DNA of 64,000 nucleotides from Chryseobacterium sp. StRB126 (lineage in GTDB: Bacteria > Bacteroidota > Bacteroidia > Flavobacteriales > Weeksellaceae), in contig NZ_AP014624.1 in NCBI RefSeq assembly GCF_000829375.1, forward strand, positions 4,278,001 through 4,342,000, in the 5' to 3' direction. The translations under genes and the position numbers were made by a program. How positions within the stretch are numbered: the stretch's first letter is position 1; each line of letters begins with the position of its first letter. The notes under the pieces were generated by a model. That model was not told where the DNA came from. It ran no database searches and saw nothing but the letters and a program-made list of their open reading frames with translations. Below, piece after piece: positions 16,993 to 25,954 of the stretch.

Positions 16993-18294
16993 TTAGAGTT
17001 TTGTAATGTTTATTGTAAATGCACCTTCCGGCATATCTACTGAATCTTCATAAGATCCTACATTGATATAATATTCTGTTCCTGCAGTGGTTGTAATAGT
17101 CTTTGTTTCAGCAGAGCCTCCGCCACCATTATCTTGTGTTCCTACACAAACCAAACTATTACAATTTCCAGTATAGATTCCTATTTTAGGATCAAAAGAA
17201 GTTGCTGCAGGAGCAACCTTAATGGTATACTGACTGCCATCTCCTGTAAATTTAAACCATAAACCATCATTCATCCCATCATTAGCACATGCTAAAATAA
17301 ATCCGCTATTATTAGTGGAAGACATTCCATCAGCCTGGGTATAAGCATAAGGAAATGCAGAAACCTGCAAAGCTCCGGAACATGCATCATTTACAGGTAT
17401 TGGAGGAATTGTTTTAAAAGTATAATCTGCACAGCCGGAAGATTCTCCATTAGCTGATACAGCAGTTACTTTTAAATAATAATTAGTATCATTATTAAGA
17501 ACAATAGATGGAGAGAGATTATAACCTACACCATTTACAGTTTGATGGTTGATAACTTCCGTTCCGCCAGGAGTTGTTCCTAAAGATATCCTATAAGAAT
17601 TTGCTCCCATCACAGACTGCCAGCTAATACTAGGTGACAAAGGAACAAATTGCGCATTATTGGCAGGTGAAATTACAAATGGACAGCCTGGAGTAAGGTT
17701 AGCCGCTAAGCCAGAAATAGTTACTGCAGATTTATAATCTACTCTTATCCCACCTGGTGGAGATGCAGGATCAACAACATTCCGATCACCTTTATAAACA
17801 AGAGTGGAATTTTGTAAATAGGGATAAACTCGAAAAACCTCATCAAAATTATTAATGTCGATACTTGGTGAATTTTCTTTTGCCGCAATCACTAAGTTAT
17901 CTGTATTATTATAAGCGAATGGAGTTGTAAAAACTATTTCAACCTTGTTACCATTCTTATTGACTGTACCTGCAAATACCTGAGTCAGTTGAGCGGCAGG
18001 AACCCAATCTGTATTGGATGCAAAAAATACTTTTGGGGTGTGACCGAGATAAACCGTCCAATTAGAGGAATCATTAATGGTTGCTGATGGATCAAGATAA
18101 AAAGTTAAACCTGTTATATTTCCAGCAGTACTGGCATTTATTTCCTGTTTAGGAAAGATTTGCTGAACATAAGAGTAAGAAAAAAAACTGCTCACTGGTG
18201 CAGAGCCCACACTTCCACTACCTATATTGATATTGATCTGAGCATTAACTGCAAACACTACAAAGAACAGAGCTAAAAGTAAAATTCTTTTCAT
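16993..18294 (-). CDS. Secreted protein with fibronectin type III domain
   Basis: 433 residues from the ATG at 18294 (MKRILLLALFFVVFAVNAQ, signal peptide); the upstream extension of the frame to 18372 is not a likely start. After a galactose-binding-like beta region (about 25-200) comes a fibronectin III-like unit (SPANNAQFVPLSPSISWQSV ... YYLKVTAVSANGESSGC), then a jelly-roll region with four cysteines (CSGALQVSAFPY, LACANDG, CNSLVCVGTQD) resembling the bacterial pre-peptidase C-terminal type. No T9SS tail is seen at the end (AFTINITKL). It is probably exported to the surface or periplasm; binding of carbohydrate or protein is a guess. Confidence 0.7.
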   Translation of the reverse strand: MKRILLLALFFVVFAVNAQININIGSGSVGSAPVSSFFSYSYVQQIFPKQEINASTAGNITGLTFYLDPSATINDSSNWTVYLGHTPKVFFASNTDWVPAAQLTQVFAGTVNKNGNKVEIVFTTPFAYNNTDNLVIAAKENSPSIDINNFDEVFRVYPYLQNSTLVYKGDRNVVDPASPPGGIRVDYKSAVTISGLAANLTPGCPFVISPANNAQFVPLSPSISWQSVMGANSYRISLGTTPGGTEVINHQTVNGVGYNLSPSIVLNNDTNYYLKVTAVSANGESSGCADYTFKTIPPIPVNDACSGALQVSAFPYAYTQADGMSSTNNSGFILACANDGMNDGLWFKFTGDGSQYTIKVAPAATSFDPKIGIYTGNCNSLVCVGTQDNGGGGSAETKTITTTAGTEYYINVGSYEDSVDMPEGAFTINITKL

Positions 18295-18533
18295 TATTAA
18301 TAATATTACTATTGAATACAATGCTAATTTAACAATAAAATATTGATTATTGTAATAAAAAAAATTATTCAATCATATCTATTAATTAAGATGAATGCTT
18401 TTAGTACAAATCCCATCATTTAAATAAAACATTTAAACATTCAATAACAAAATAACCATTAACTTAAAAACAAAAACAAATAACCGTTATTTTTAATACA
18501 TATTTTAATATATTTACATTAAATATCAACGAT

Positions 18534-19871
18534 ATGTATAAAAGACTATTTTTTGCAAGTCTATTCATTACAGGCCTCTTCAAATCACAGACAACCACTG
18601 TGACGAATTTGATTTCAGATGCTGTATACTATGATGGTTATGCTAATACCACCACTGAACCCGTTCCTTCTGGCCTGATCAGGCTGGGCAATACAAAATA
18701 TGCAAGAAAACTTACAGATGCAGAATTGAACTCTTTTAAGGCAAAAATTGCCATGAGAGTAACCATAGGTGCACTATGTGATAACTACGATCGTCTGGGA
18801 GAGGTATTTTTGGCTCTGGTTCCTAAAAACCAACCTACTTATACTATGAATGACGCTAATGTGAAAAGAATTGAAGCAGCCCGTTACATCACTCCCTTCA
18901 TGAATAAAAACCGAGCTCCAATAGAAGTCCCATTCACTTATGACATCAGCAATCTGTACAGCGTATTTCATAATACAGAACTGCGAAATGCTTATGATAT
19001 GTATATGGAACTTGATGTTTTTGGAGTACCTTATGCTGCACAGACACAAGTTGCAGGCTGTGCAAATAGAATTGATGTTTTTTCAGGAAACCTGACTTTC
19101 TTCTCAACTGACGTAGGAGCCACTCCTACAGATTACAATACATTGGTTCCTATATTAAGTTATAATAAACTCAACAACTACAACAGTACTGATACTCCAG
19201 GAGAAACAGTAAGACTTGTCACATTCAATCTTCCTACCGCTGTCACCAATGCTCGCTTTTTTGTAATCTCCACTCCGCATGGAGCTGGTGCAGGTGGTGA
19301 AGAATATGTTAGAAGACAAAACTACACCTATATAGATGATGTACAGGTATTGACCTATACTCCAGGTGGAATTTCCTGTGAACCTTTCAGAGCATATAAT
19401 ACACAAGGTAACGGAATCTATCAAACTACTCCTGCAACTTTTGCACAATGGACTTCATGGAACAACTGGTGCCCGGGCAACTCGGTTCCTATCAGAGGTT
19501 TTACTTTACCCTCTATGACTGCCGGAAATCACACTTTAAAACATACAATCCCTACTGCTGTTTTTAATGGACAGGATGGTGATGTATTTTTATCTGTTTA
19601 TATGCAGGGGAAAAGCAATGCCTCTTTACATGTAGAGGAGGTAAAAACAATAGATGTAAATATCTATCCTAATCCTACTACTGATTTTGTCAATATAAAA
19701 TCGAAAGAAGATGTCACATCCATGACCCTTTTCAGTATGGATGGAAGAAAACTGGCTGAAGTTTATAGAGAAAACAGAATCAATCTTTCATCATACAGTA
19801 CTGGAATTTATTTTTTAAATATTGTTTTGAAGGATGGAACCACTTTTAAGCATAAAGTCATCAAAAAATAA
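18534..19871 (+). CDS. PNGase F-like glycoamidase with T9SS sorting domain
   Basis: 445 residues. A signal peptide (to SQTT) is followed by two jelly-roll domains like those of PNGase F. CDNYDR at 82-87 corresponds to CDEWDR, whose aspartate is catalytic in the Elizabethkingia enzyme, so D86 is the candidate. RYITPF at 117-122 and NWCPGNSVPIR at 311-321 also match. GGEEYVRR at 254-261 would carry the second catalytic acid. From about 370 there is a T9SS type A tail (IYPNPTTDFVNIKS ... GIYFLNIVLKDG). It should cleave N-glycans from asparagine outside the cell. Sequence match is partial, so substrate range may differ. Confidence 0.68.
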   Translation: MYKRLFFASLFITGLFKSQTTTVTNLISDAVYYDGYANTTTEPVPSGLIRLGNTKYARKLTDAELNSFKAKIAMRVTIGALCDNYDRLGEVFLALVPKNQPTYTMNDANVKRIEAARYITPFMNKNRAPIEVPFTYDISNLYSVFHNTELRNAYDMYMELDVFGVPYAAQTQVAGCANRIDVFSGNLTFFSTDVGATPTDYNTLVPILSYNKLNNYNSTDTPGETVRLVTFNLPTAVTNARFFVISTPHGAGAGGEEYVRRQNYTYIDDVQVLTYTPGGISCEPFRAYNTQGNGIYQTTPATFAQWTSWNNWCPGNSVPIRGFTLPSMTAGNHTLKHTIPTAVFNGQDGDVFLSVYMQGKSNASLHVEEVKTIDVNIYPNPTTDFVNIKSKEDVTSMTLFSMDGRKLAEVYRENRINLSSYSTGIYFLNIVLKDGTTFKHKVIKK

Positions 19872-19961
19872 TCAATTTCAATAAGAACAGGAAAGTAAAT
19901 CTTCCTTAAAAATCTCTTTAAAAAGGATAAAATAATTCATAAAAAACAGTTAATAAAATAA

Positions 19962-20002
19962 TAAAAAGCCTTCCCTTGACAAAAATCATCGGAGGGTTTT
20001 TA
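19962..20002 (+). terminator. Possible terminator after the PNGase-like gene
   Basis: TAAAAAGCCTTCCC and GGAGGGTTTTTAG form an imperfect hairpin about 90 bp after the stop codon, ending in T-rich sequence. The rest of 19872-20205 is AT-rich with no gene seen. Confidence 0.4.
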
Positions 20003-20205
20003 GCTTCATAAAAATTGATAAATATCTAAAAAGGAGAAGTTAAATTTTCTAAAACCCATTATGATCCCATCAAATTTTCCCGTAAAAAGAAAATAATAAA
20101 TAATGCGTTTTTCCGGCATTATAGAACTTTTACTTTAATCCATTCCCCAAAAAATTGTCATTTTCAGTTTATTAAACTATTTTTGGTGATTAAAATTTCT
20201 GCAAA

Positions 20206-20677
20206 ATGAATTATCATTTTCAAGCACACAGACAGGTAAGAAGAAACCTTTTTAGATATCCTGCAGAACACTTCTCATGAGGATCTTCTGCTGATTCCGG
20301 ATGGCTTCAACAACAATATTTACTGGAATATCGCCCACACCGTTGCTACTCAGCAGCTTTTGCATTATTATTTAAGCGGAAACCCTTTCCGTATTGATAA
20401 ATATTGGGTTGAAACGTACAAAAAAGGAACATTACCCAACTTAAATGTTCAAAAATCTGAGGTAGAAGATCTGGAGTTTTTACTGACAGAAACCTCTAAA
20501 ATCTTAATGAAGGATTATGACAGCGACTTCTTTTCAGACTACACTCCTTATACCACAAGTTTCGGGATGGATCTGAAGAGCATTCAGGATGCTATTATCT
20601 TTAACAATATGCATGAAAGCCTACATTACGGGTATGTAATGTCTCAAAAAAGAGCAATTCTAGGAGAAAAATATTAG
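20206..20677 (+). pseudogene. DinB-family protein, broken by a 1-bp frameshift
   Basis: An ATG at 20206 starts MNYHFQAHRQVRRNL, which then shifts out of frame at the T5 run 20249-20253 and hits TGA. Removing one T joins it to a long downstream frame (ILQNTSHEDLLLIPDGF ... NNMHESLHYGYVMSQKRAIL) that ends at TAG 20675-20677. The joined product of about 156 residues has the DinB/DUF664 four-helix pattern with a metal-binding histidine early (NIAHTV) and others late (MHESLHYG). Such proteins are metal-dependent transferases of mostly unknown role. The break is either a true mutation or a homopolymer sequencing error. Confidence 0.8.
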
Positions 20678-20720
20678 TAGGAAGCTGGAAGAAAGGGAGC
20701 TGGAAGCTAGAAGTGGTACA
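20678..20720. repeat. GGAAGCTGGAAG-type dispersed repeat
   Basis: Purine-rich sequence AGGAAGCTGGAAG, then AAAGGGAGCTGGAAGCTAG, directly after the DinB stop. Related stretches occur at 27248-27371, inside the miniature element at 43420-43656 and near 57925-57957. Confidence 0.5.
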
Positions 20721-20782
20721 ATCTCCACGGATCTCCAACCCTGGAACCGGATAACCTTAAACATAAAATTTTATACAAATCA

Positions 20783-21526
20783 ATGAAAGACGATTTTATT
20801 TTCGGGCTGCGTCCCGTGATTGAAGCAATTGAAGCGGGAAAAACGATTGACAAGATCTTTGTGCAAAATGCACTTCAAGGTCCTATTTATGCTGAACTAA
20901 AAGCGATTTTAGCGAAAAATAAAATCCGTCCCAATTATGTTCCGATTGAAAAACTGAACCGTTTTACAAGAAAAAACCACCAGGGTGTGGTTGCTTTTAT
21001 TTCGGATGTTCCGTTTCATAAAGTGGAGGATCTTATTCCACAATTATTTGAGGAAGGTAAAACTCCTTTCCTGTTGATTCTGGACAGACTTACAGATGTA
21101 AGAAACTTTGGAGCGATCTGCAGAACGGCAGAATGTGTAGGGATAGATGCTGTTATTATTCCTGAAAAAGGAGCAGCTCCTATCAATTCTGACGCCATTA
21201 AAACGTCTGCAGGTGCTATTTATAATATTAAGATCTGTAAGGAAAACAACCTTGCTCATGCAGTAGACTTCCTTCAACAGAGCGGAATTACTGTATTTTC
21301 AGCATCTGAAAAAGCTCAGAAACTTATCTATGATGTAAACTTCACAGAACCATGTGCTATTGTTATGGGAAATGAGGAAACAGGTATTTCTAAAGAAGTA
21401 TTGCATCATTCTGACGAAAAAATAAAACTTCCTATTGAAGGAAAAACTCAATCTCTGAATGTTTCCGTAGCATGTGGAGCCATCCTTTATGAAGCGGTGA
21501 GACAGAAGAGTTTGAAAATAAATTAA
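20783..21526 (+). CDS. rlmB: 23S rRNA (guanosine-2'-O)-methyltransferase RlmB
   Basis: 247 residues of the SpoU/TrmH family. The N-terminal substrate-binding domain (FGLRPVIEAIEAGKTIDKI ... NHQGVVAF) is followed by the three knot motifs: LDRLTDVRNFGAICRTAECVG at about 100-120, IVMGNEETGIS near 194-204 and LPIEGKTQSLNVSVACGAILYE near 217-238. It uses S-adenosylmethionine to methylate the 2'-OH of a guanosine in 23S rRNA (G2251 in E. coli numbering). Length and order are standard. It is followed 33 bp later by a lipoprotein gene on the same strand, but a functional link is not evident. Confidence 0.92.
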   Translation: MKDDFIFGLRPVIEAIEAGKTIDKIFVQNALQGPIYAELKAILAKNKIRPNYVPIEKLNRFTRKNHQGVVAFISDVPFHKVEDLIPQLFEEGKTPFLLILDRLTDVRNFGAICRTAECVGIDAVIIPEKGAAPINSDAIKTSAGAIYNIKICKENNLAHAVDFLQQSGITVFSASEKAQKLIYDVNFTEPCAIVMGNEETGISKEVLHHSDEKIKLPIEGKTQSLNVSVACGAILYEAVRQKSLKIN

Positions 21527-21559
21527 TTCGATAACACACAACACTTAAAAAAATTAAAA

Positions 21560-22609
21560 ATGAAAAACATAGCAGCAATAGCGCTATTATCATCTATAGC
21601 TCTGGTATCTTGTAAAAAAGAAACGGCAAAAATCACAAAAGTAGATCCTAAAACAGGAAAAACAGTAACCGTAGAAGTTCCTGCTGATTCTGTTGCAAAG
21701 GTGGCAGAAAATCCTGCTATCAGAGACTCTGCTGGAATCGTTACTCAGACTTTCAAACTTGAAAAAGGGAAAACATATCCTCTTACTACTTACCAGAGAG
21801 ACGTAAAAACAATGACGGATCCTCAGGGGAAATCCATCACAGCAACTGCAGAATCTACAGATGAAATGAACTTCACTGTAAATGATATCAAAGGAAACGT
21901 TTATGAAATGACGCTTAACCTGGTTTCTAAAAGAAGCTCTCAGTCTGCACAGGGTAAAACAGTTGTGGTAGATACTAAACAAGCTCTTCCGAAAGAAGAT
22001 GATCTTAAAATGATCTGGAATATCAACAAAGCGCTTACCAGCAATAAGCTTGATATGAAAATGGATACAAAAGGAAATGTGATTTCTATTACAGGTTTTG
22101 ATGCTGTTTATACCAAAGTAACAACAGCTCTTACACCCTTAATTAAGGATGCCAATGAAAGAGCAAGCGTTGTAGCAAGTCTTAAGCAGTCTTTTAATGA
22201 GAAAGTATTGAAAGACCAGTTCAGTAAAAACCTTTCCATCATTCCTAAAAAAGGGGTGAAAGTAGGTGAAAAATGGACAACTTCTGAAAATGCAGACCCA
22301 AGCGGAACCATCAAGGTAACTTCAAACTATGTTTTAAAAAGCCTTGGGAACGGAACTGCTGAAATTGCTGTAAGCGGAGGAATTCCTAAGAAAACTGAAA
22401 AGAAAGCTCAGGGACCTATCACCCATAGCATGAGCAGTGAACTTGCTCAAAACGGAACCATCAAATTTGACGAAAGTACAGGATGGATTACCAACCAAAA
22501 CATCAACGTAAAAACGACGCAGATAGAAACTATTTCAGACGGAAAACAATCTCAATCTATGAAGAGTGTTTCCAATTCTTCTGTAATGGTAAACCCTTCT
22601 GCAAAGTAA
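21560..22609 (+). CDS. DUF6263-type lipoprotein
   Basis: 349 residues starting with a lipoprotein signal (IALLSSIALVSCKKE, lipidated C18). The region after the signal is lysine- and valine-rich (ITKVDPKTGKTVTVEVPAD). The body is a beta-rich domain with FKLEKGKTYPLTTYQRD early and KNLSIIPKKGVKVGEKWTT and a serine/asparagine-rich end, the pattern of DUF6263 proteins of Bacteroidota. It is anchored by lipid in the inner or outer membrane. No catalytic residues can be proposed. Confidence 0.8.
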   Translation: MKNIAAIALLSSIALVSCKKETAKITKVDPKTGKTVTVEVPADSVAKVAENPAIRDSAGIVTQTFKLEKGKTYPLTTYQRDVKTMTDPQGKSITATAESTDEMNFTVNDIKGNVYEMTLNLVSKRSSQSAQGKTVVVDTKQALPKEDDLKMIWNINKALTSNKLDMKMDTKGNVISITGFDAVYTKVTTALTPLIKDANERASVVASLKQSFNEKVLKDQFSKNLSIIPKKGVKVGEKWTTSENADPSGTIKVTSNYVLKSLGNGTAEIAVSGGIPKKTEKKAQGPITHSMSSELAQNGTIKFDESTGWITNQNINVKTTQIETISDGKQSQSMKSVSNSSVMVNPSAK

Positions 22610-22717
22610 ATAAGTTTGAGGGTTTGAGAGTTTTAGAATTTGAGTGCTTTATTGTAACCGATAAAGCACTATCAACAAACAACTTTTAACTTTTTTAGAT
22701 CTTAAATATAATTTATT

Positions 22718-22948
22718 ATGAAGTACATTCTTGAGTTAGTACTGTCCGCTATTATTATTTTCTTTGTCTGGAATATTCTGAAAAGAATTTTTTTTAAGAC
22801 ATTTTACAGCTACAGGTTCAATAACCAACAGCAAAATAATTCAAAGCAAGATATCAACAACTCGAATAAGAATAACAATAAGAACCTTAAATGGGATGCG
22901 GAAACCGTAGATTATGAAGAGGTAAAAGAGAGTAATGGTAAAAGGTAA
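22718..22948 (+). CDS. DUF4834-like small membrane protein
   Basis: 76 residues: one N-terminal membrane helix (LELVLSAIIIFFVWNIL), a basic/aromatic turn (KRIFFKTFYSYRF), an N/Q/K-rich linker, and a conserved acidic end (DAETVDYEEVKE). This layout and its position directly upstream of a YfhO gene (31-bp gap) match DUF4834 proteins of Flavobacteriia. Function unknown; it is likely to be co-expressed with the YfhO protein. Confidence 0.75.
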   Translation: MKYILELVLSAIIIFFVWNILKRIFFKTFYSYRFNNQQQNNSKQDINNSNKNNNKNLKWDAETVDYEEVKESNGKR

Positions 22949-22979
22949 AAAATCCAAGAAATAAAAGATAATAACCAGC

Positions 22980-25520
22980 ATGGCAAAAAATAAAAACTTA
23001 ATTTATATTGCAGTTTCATTAGTAGTATTTATAGTTTTAGCATTTTTATATTCAACTCCTGTATTTTCAGGAAAACAGCTTTTCCAGCATGATATTGTGC
23101 AATACAGAGGAGGAGCAAAAGAACTTCTAGACTATAGAGCTAACACAGGAAATGAAACCTATTGGAGTGACTCTATGTTCGGGGGAATGCCGACTTATCA
23201 GATGGGTAGCCAGTTTAAAGGGGACATCATTAAGAAAATCGACAGCAACCTGAATTTCCTGCCAAGACCGGTCAATTATCTCTTCCTGCTTTTTGCAGGT
23301 TTTTTCCTTTTGGGAATGGTAGTGGTCAGAAACTGGAAGTATGCCTTATTGGGCGCCACTTTCTTTGGGCTTTCCACTTATTTCTATATCATTATTGCTG
23401 CGGGACATAATGGTAAAGTAAATACTATTGAATATTTCGCTCCGCTTTTAGCAGGGATTTTACTGGTTTATATCAGAAAACAATACATCTGGGGATTCAT
23501 TGTCACTACTCTGTTTATGGGACTTCAAATTGCAGCGAACCACCCACAGATGACCTATTATCTGTTTTTAGCTCTAGGATTTTTATTCCTTTCTGAATTA
23601 ATCAGAGCGATCCAGAAAAAAACTCCGATGAAACACTTCCTTATTTCTTCAGGAATCATCGCAGCTTCTTGTATTATTGGGGTTGGAATGAATTCCCAAA
23701 GAATCATGGCCAATTCTGAATATGTAAAAGAAACCGTTCGTGGAAAACAGATCTTAACCAATGACAGCCATACTTCAGGAAAATCCGGAATGGATAAGGA
23801 AAGTATGTTGATGTGGAGCTACGGGCAACTGGAAACACTAAACCTTTTCATTCCAAGATTAATGGGTGGCGGAAGCCAGGAACCAGAAGCTAAGGAAATG
23901 ATGAACAAGGTACAGGAGCTTGTTCAGGAAAATGTAGGTTCACAGGCTGAAATGGACAGAATTTCAAAAGGGTTCAGCGGAATGACGTATTGGGGAGACC
24001 AGCCGGGAACCTCAGGCCCCGCTTATCAGGGAGCTATTGTATGTTTCCTTGCCCTGTTAGGATTCTTTTTTGCATCGAAAAAATACCGTTACTGGATCTT
24101 AGGAGCTTCTATTCTGACTATCTTACTGGCGTGGGGAAGTAACTTTATGCCGTTATCTGATTTCTTTATTGATTACGTTCCGTTTTACAATAAGTTCAGA
24201 GCACCATCTTCTATCCTTGTGGTAGTAGAGTTATTATTCCCTCTCATCGCTATTATAGGATTATACAGATTCTTCACAGATGAAAAACTGACTGAAGAAT
24301 ACAAACAGAAAATCCTGATGTATGTAAGTGGCGGAACATTAGGCTTACTATTAATTCTTTTAATCTTCGGTAAATCATTACTAGGATTTTCTACAGCAGG
24401 TGAGAAGACCTATTTCCCACCTTTCCTGTTGGATTATTTAGTAGATGAGAGATATAAACTGTTCAAAGCAGATGCTTTAAAGGCGTTTATGTATGTAGCT
24501 ATTGCTGCTGCTGCCCTATTCTTGAGCTTAAAGAAAAAACTTAATCCTAACATTGCTTTGGTAGTGATTGGTTTGGTAAGTTTATTTGATCTGTGGACAG
24601 TGAACAAACGTTATTTAAATGACGAAAATTATGTAGACAAGATCTTTGCAGAAAATCCTTTCCAGACAGAAAGTTCAGATTTATTAGCTGAAAAAGTACA
24701 GGGGAATCCAAATCTTGAATCCATTTTATCTAATGTAAATATCAATAAAACCTTAGAGACCATTGCAGATAAAGATAAAGCTCACTACAGAATTTACAAC
24801 CAAACCCTTGGTGTTACCAGTGAAACAAATACCTCTTATTTTAAAGCCTCTATTGGTGGTTACCACGCTGTAAAACTGAGAAGATATGATGATGTACTCA
24901 ATGAGTATATCAACAATACCGACACTGTAAAAACGCCAAGAATATTAAACTTACTGAATGCAAAATACATGGTTTTCGGAGGCCCGGATCAGCCTCAGGT
25001 TGTTCCGAATCCTAAAGCGAACGGAAATGCATGGTTCGTAAGCGATCTTAAGTTTGTAGATACTCCTAACGAGGAAATTAAATACATCGGGGAAATCGAC
25101 AACAAAAAAACAGCGGTGATTGCCTCTTCTGATAAGGCTTATTTCAGCAATAAACCAGTTCAGGCAGATTCAACTGCGTTTATCAATTTAACAAAATACC
25201 AACCTAACGAGTTAGAATTTAAATCTCAGTCGAAGACCCCTCAATTGGCTGTTTTCTCTGAAGTATATTATCCTCACGGCTGGAAAGTTCTTATCGATGA
25301 AAAAGAGGTTCCTTACATTAAAGCAGATTATTTACTTCGTGCCGTACATGTTCCTGCCGGAAATCATCACATCAGAATGGTATTTGAGCCGGAAGTGATT
25401 GAAAAAGGAAAATGGATCTCTTTGTTAAGCTTCGGATTATTTATTGCCCTGGCAGCCTTTGGAATGTTCTGGATGAATAAGAATAAGAAAAAAGAAACTT
25501 TAGTTGAACAGAAAGCCTAA
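22980..25520 (+). CDS. YfhO-family multi-pass membrane protein
   Basis: 846 residues. A first helix (IYIAVSLVVFIVLAFLYS) is followed by an extracytoplasmic loop with the motif QHDIVQYRGGAKE and DSMFGGMPTYQMGS, typical of YfhO proteins. About eleven further helices run up to residue 540, then a soluble region of about 260 residues (ASIGGYHAVKLRRYDDVL, YYPHGWKVLIDEKEVPYIKA) and a final helix. YfhO proteins belong to the GT-C superfamily of lipid-linked sugar transferases; in Gram-positives one glycosylates lipoteichoic acid. The role in Bacteroidota is not established. A glycosyltransferase gene lies downstream beyond the GIY-YIG unit. Confidence 0.88.
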   Translation: MAKNKNLIYIAVSLVVFIVLAFLYSTPVFSGKQLFQHDIVQYRGGAKELLDYRANTGNETYWSDSMFGGMPTYQMGSQFKGDIIKKIDSNLNFLPRPVNYLFLLFAGFFLLGMVVVRNWKYALLGATFFGLSTYFYIIIAAGHNGKVNTIEYFAPLLAGILLVYIRKQYIWGFIVTTLFMGLQIAANHPQMTYYLFLALGFLFLSELIRAIQKKTPMKHFLISSGIIAASCIIGVGMNSQRIMANSEYVKETVRGKQILTNDSHTSGKSGMDKESMLMWSYGQLETLNLFIPRLMGGGSQEPEAKEMMNKVQELVQENVGSQAEMDRISKGFSGMTYWGDQPGTSGPAYQGAIVCFLALLGFFFASKKYRYWILGASILTILLAWGSNFMPLSDFFIDYVPFYNKFRAPSSILVVVELLFPLIAIIGLYRFFTDEKLTEEYKQKILMYVSGGTLGLLLILLIFGKSLLGFSTAGEKTYFPPFLLDYLVDERYKLFKADALKAFMYVAIAAAALFLSLKKKLNPNIALVVIGLVSLFDLWTVNKRYLNDENYVDKIFAENPFQTESSDLLAEKVQGNPNLESILSNVNINKTLETIADKDKAHYRIYNQTLGVTSETNTSYFKASIGGYHAVKLRRYDDVLNEYINNTDTVKTPRILNLLNAKYMVFGGPDQPQVVPNPKANGNAWFVSDLKFVDTPNEEIKYIGEIDNKKTAVIASSDKAYFSNKPVQADSTAFINLTKYQPNELEFKSQSKTPQLAVFSEVYYPHGWKVLIDEKEVPYIKADYLLRAVHVPAGNHHIRMVFEPEVIEKGKWISLLSFGLFIALAAFGMFWMNKNKKKETLVEQKA

Positions 25521-25535
25521 TCTTAAACATTGCGC

Positions 25536-25578
25536 TTTGTCATTCTAAATGAAGCATAGCGCAATGAAGAATCTCAAA
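25536..25578. repeat. Left inverted repeat bracketing the GIY-YIG gene
   Basis: TTTGTCATTCTAAATGAAGC followed by ATAGCGCAATGAAGAATCTCAAA. It is the degenerate reverse complement of 25891-25930 and ends 5 bp before the GIY-YIG start codon. ATTGCGCT at 25529-25536 and AGCGCAAT at 25558-25565 can also pair, giving this arm its own hairpin. Confidence 0.85.
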
Positions 25579-25583
25579 TTAAA

Positions 25584-25892
25584 ATGAAAACATTAGGAAC
25601 TCATAATTACTATGTTTATATAATGACCAACAAAATAAAAACAGTACTATACACAGGAGTTACCAATGATTTGAAAAGCAGATTATATTGGCATCAACAT
25701 CCAGAAGCTATTGATAGAAGTTTCACATCAAAATTTAAATACTTTTATTTAATTTATTTTGAACATTTTGATGACATTGAGACCGCAATAAGAAGAGAAA
25801 AGCAAATAAAGGGCTGGACCAGAGAAAAAAAAGAAACCTTAATTACAGAATTTAATTCCGATTGGAAATTTCTGAATGAAGAGATAGAATGA
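25584..25892 (+). CDS. Single-domain GIY-YIG nuclease (YhbQ/UPF0213-like)
   Basis: 102 residues made almost wholly of a GIY-YIG domain: YYVYIMTN with the first tyrosines, LYTGVTNDLKSRLYWH with the catalytic arginine, and the metal-binding glutamate in AIRREKQIKGWTREKK. Proteins of this size are stand-alone nucleases of uncertain function, abundant and patchily distributed in Bacteroidota. The gene is enclosed with almost no spare bases by an inverted repeat pair, which suggests it moves as a unit. It sits between the YfhO gene and a glycosyltransferase and is probably an insertion in that unit. Confidence 0.9.
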   Translation: MKTLGTHNYYVYIMTNKIKTVLYTGVTNDLKSRLYWHQHPEAIDRSFTSKFKYFYLIYFEHFDDIETAIRREKQIKGWTREKKETLITEFNSDWKFLNEEIE

Positions 25893-25930
25893 GATTCTTC
25901 ACTACGCTTCGCTTCGTTCAGAATGACAAA
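25891..25930. repeat. Right inverted repeat bracketing the GIY-YIG gene
   Basis: GAGATTCTTCACTACGCTTC followed by GCTTCGTTCAGAATGACAAA. It starts inside the stop codon of the nuclease gene. The complement of the left arm at 25536-25578 aligns with it with a few mismatches. Confidence 0.85.
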
Positions 25931-25954
25931 TGAATAATAGACGATTCATAAAAA

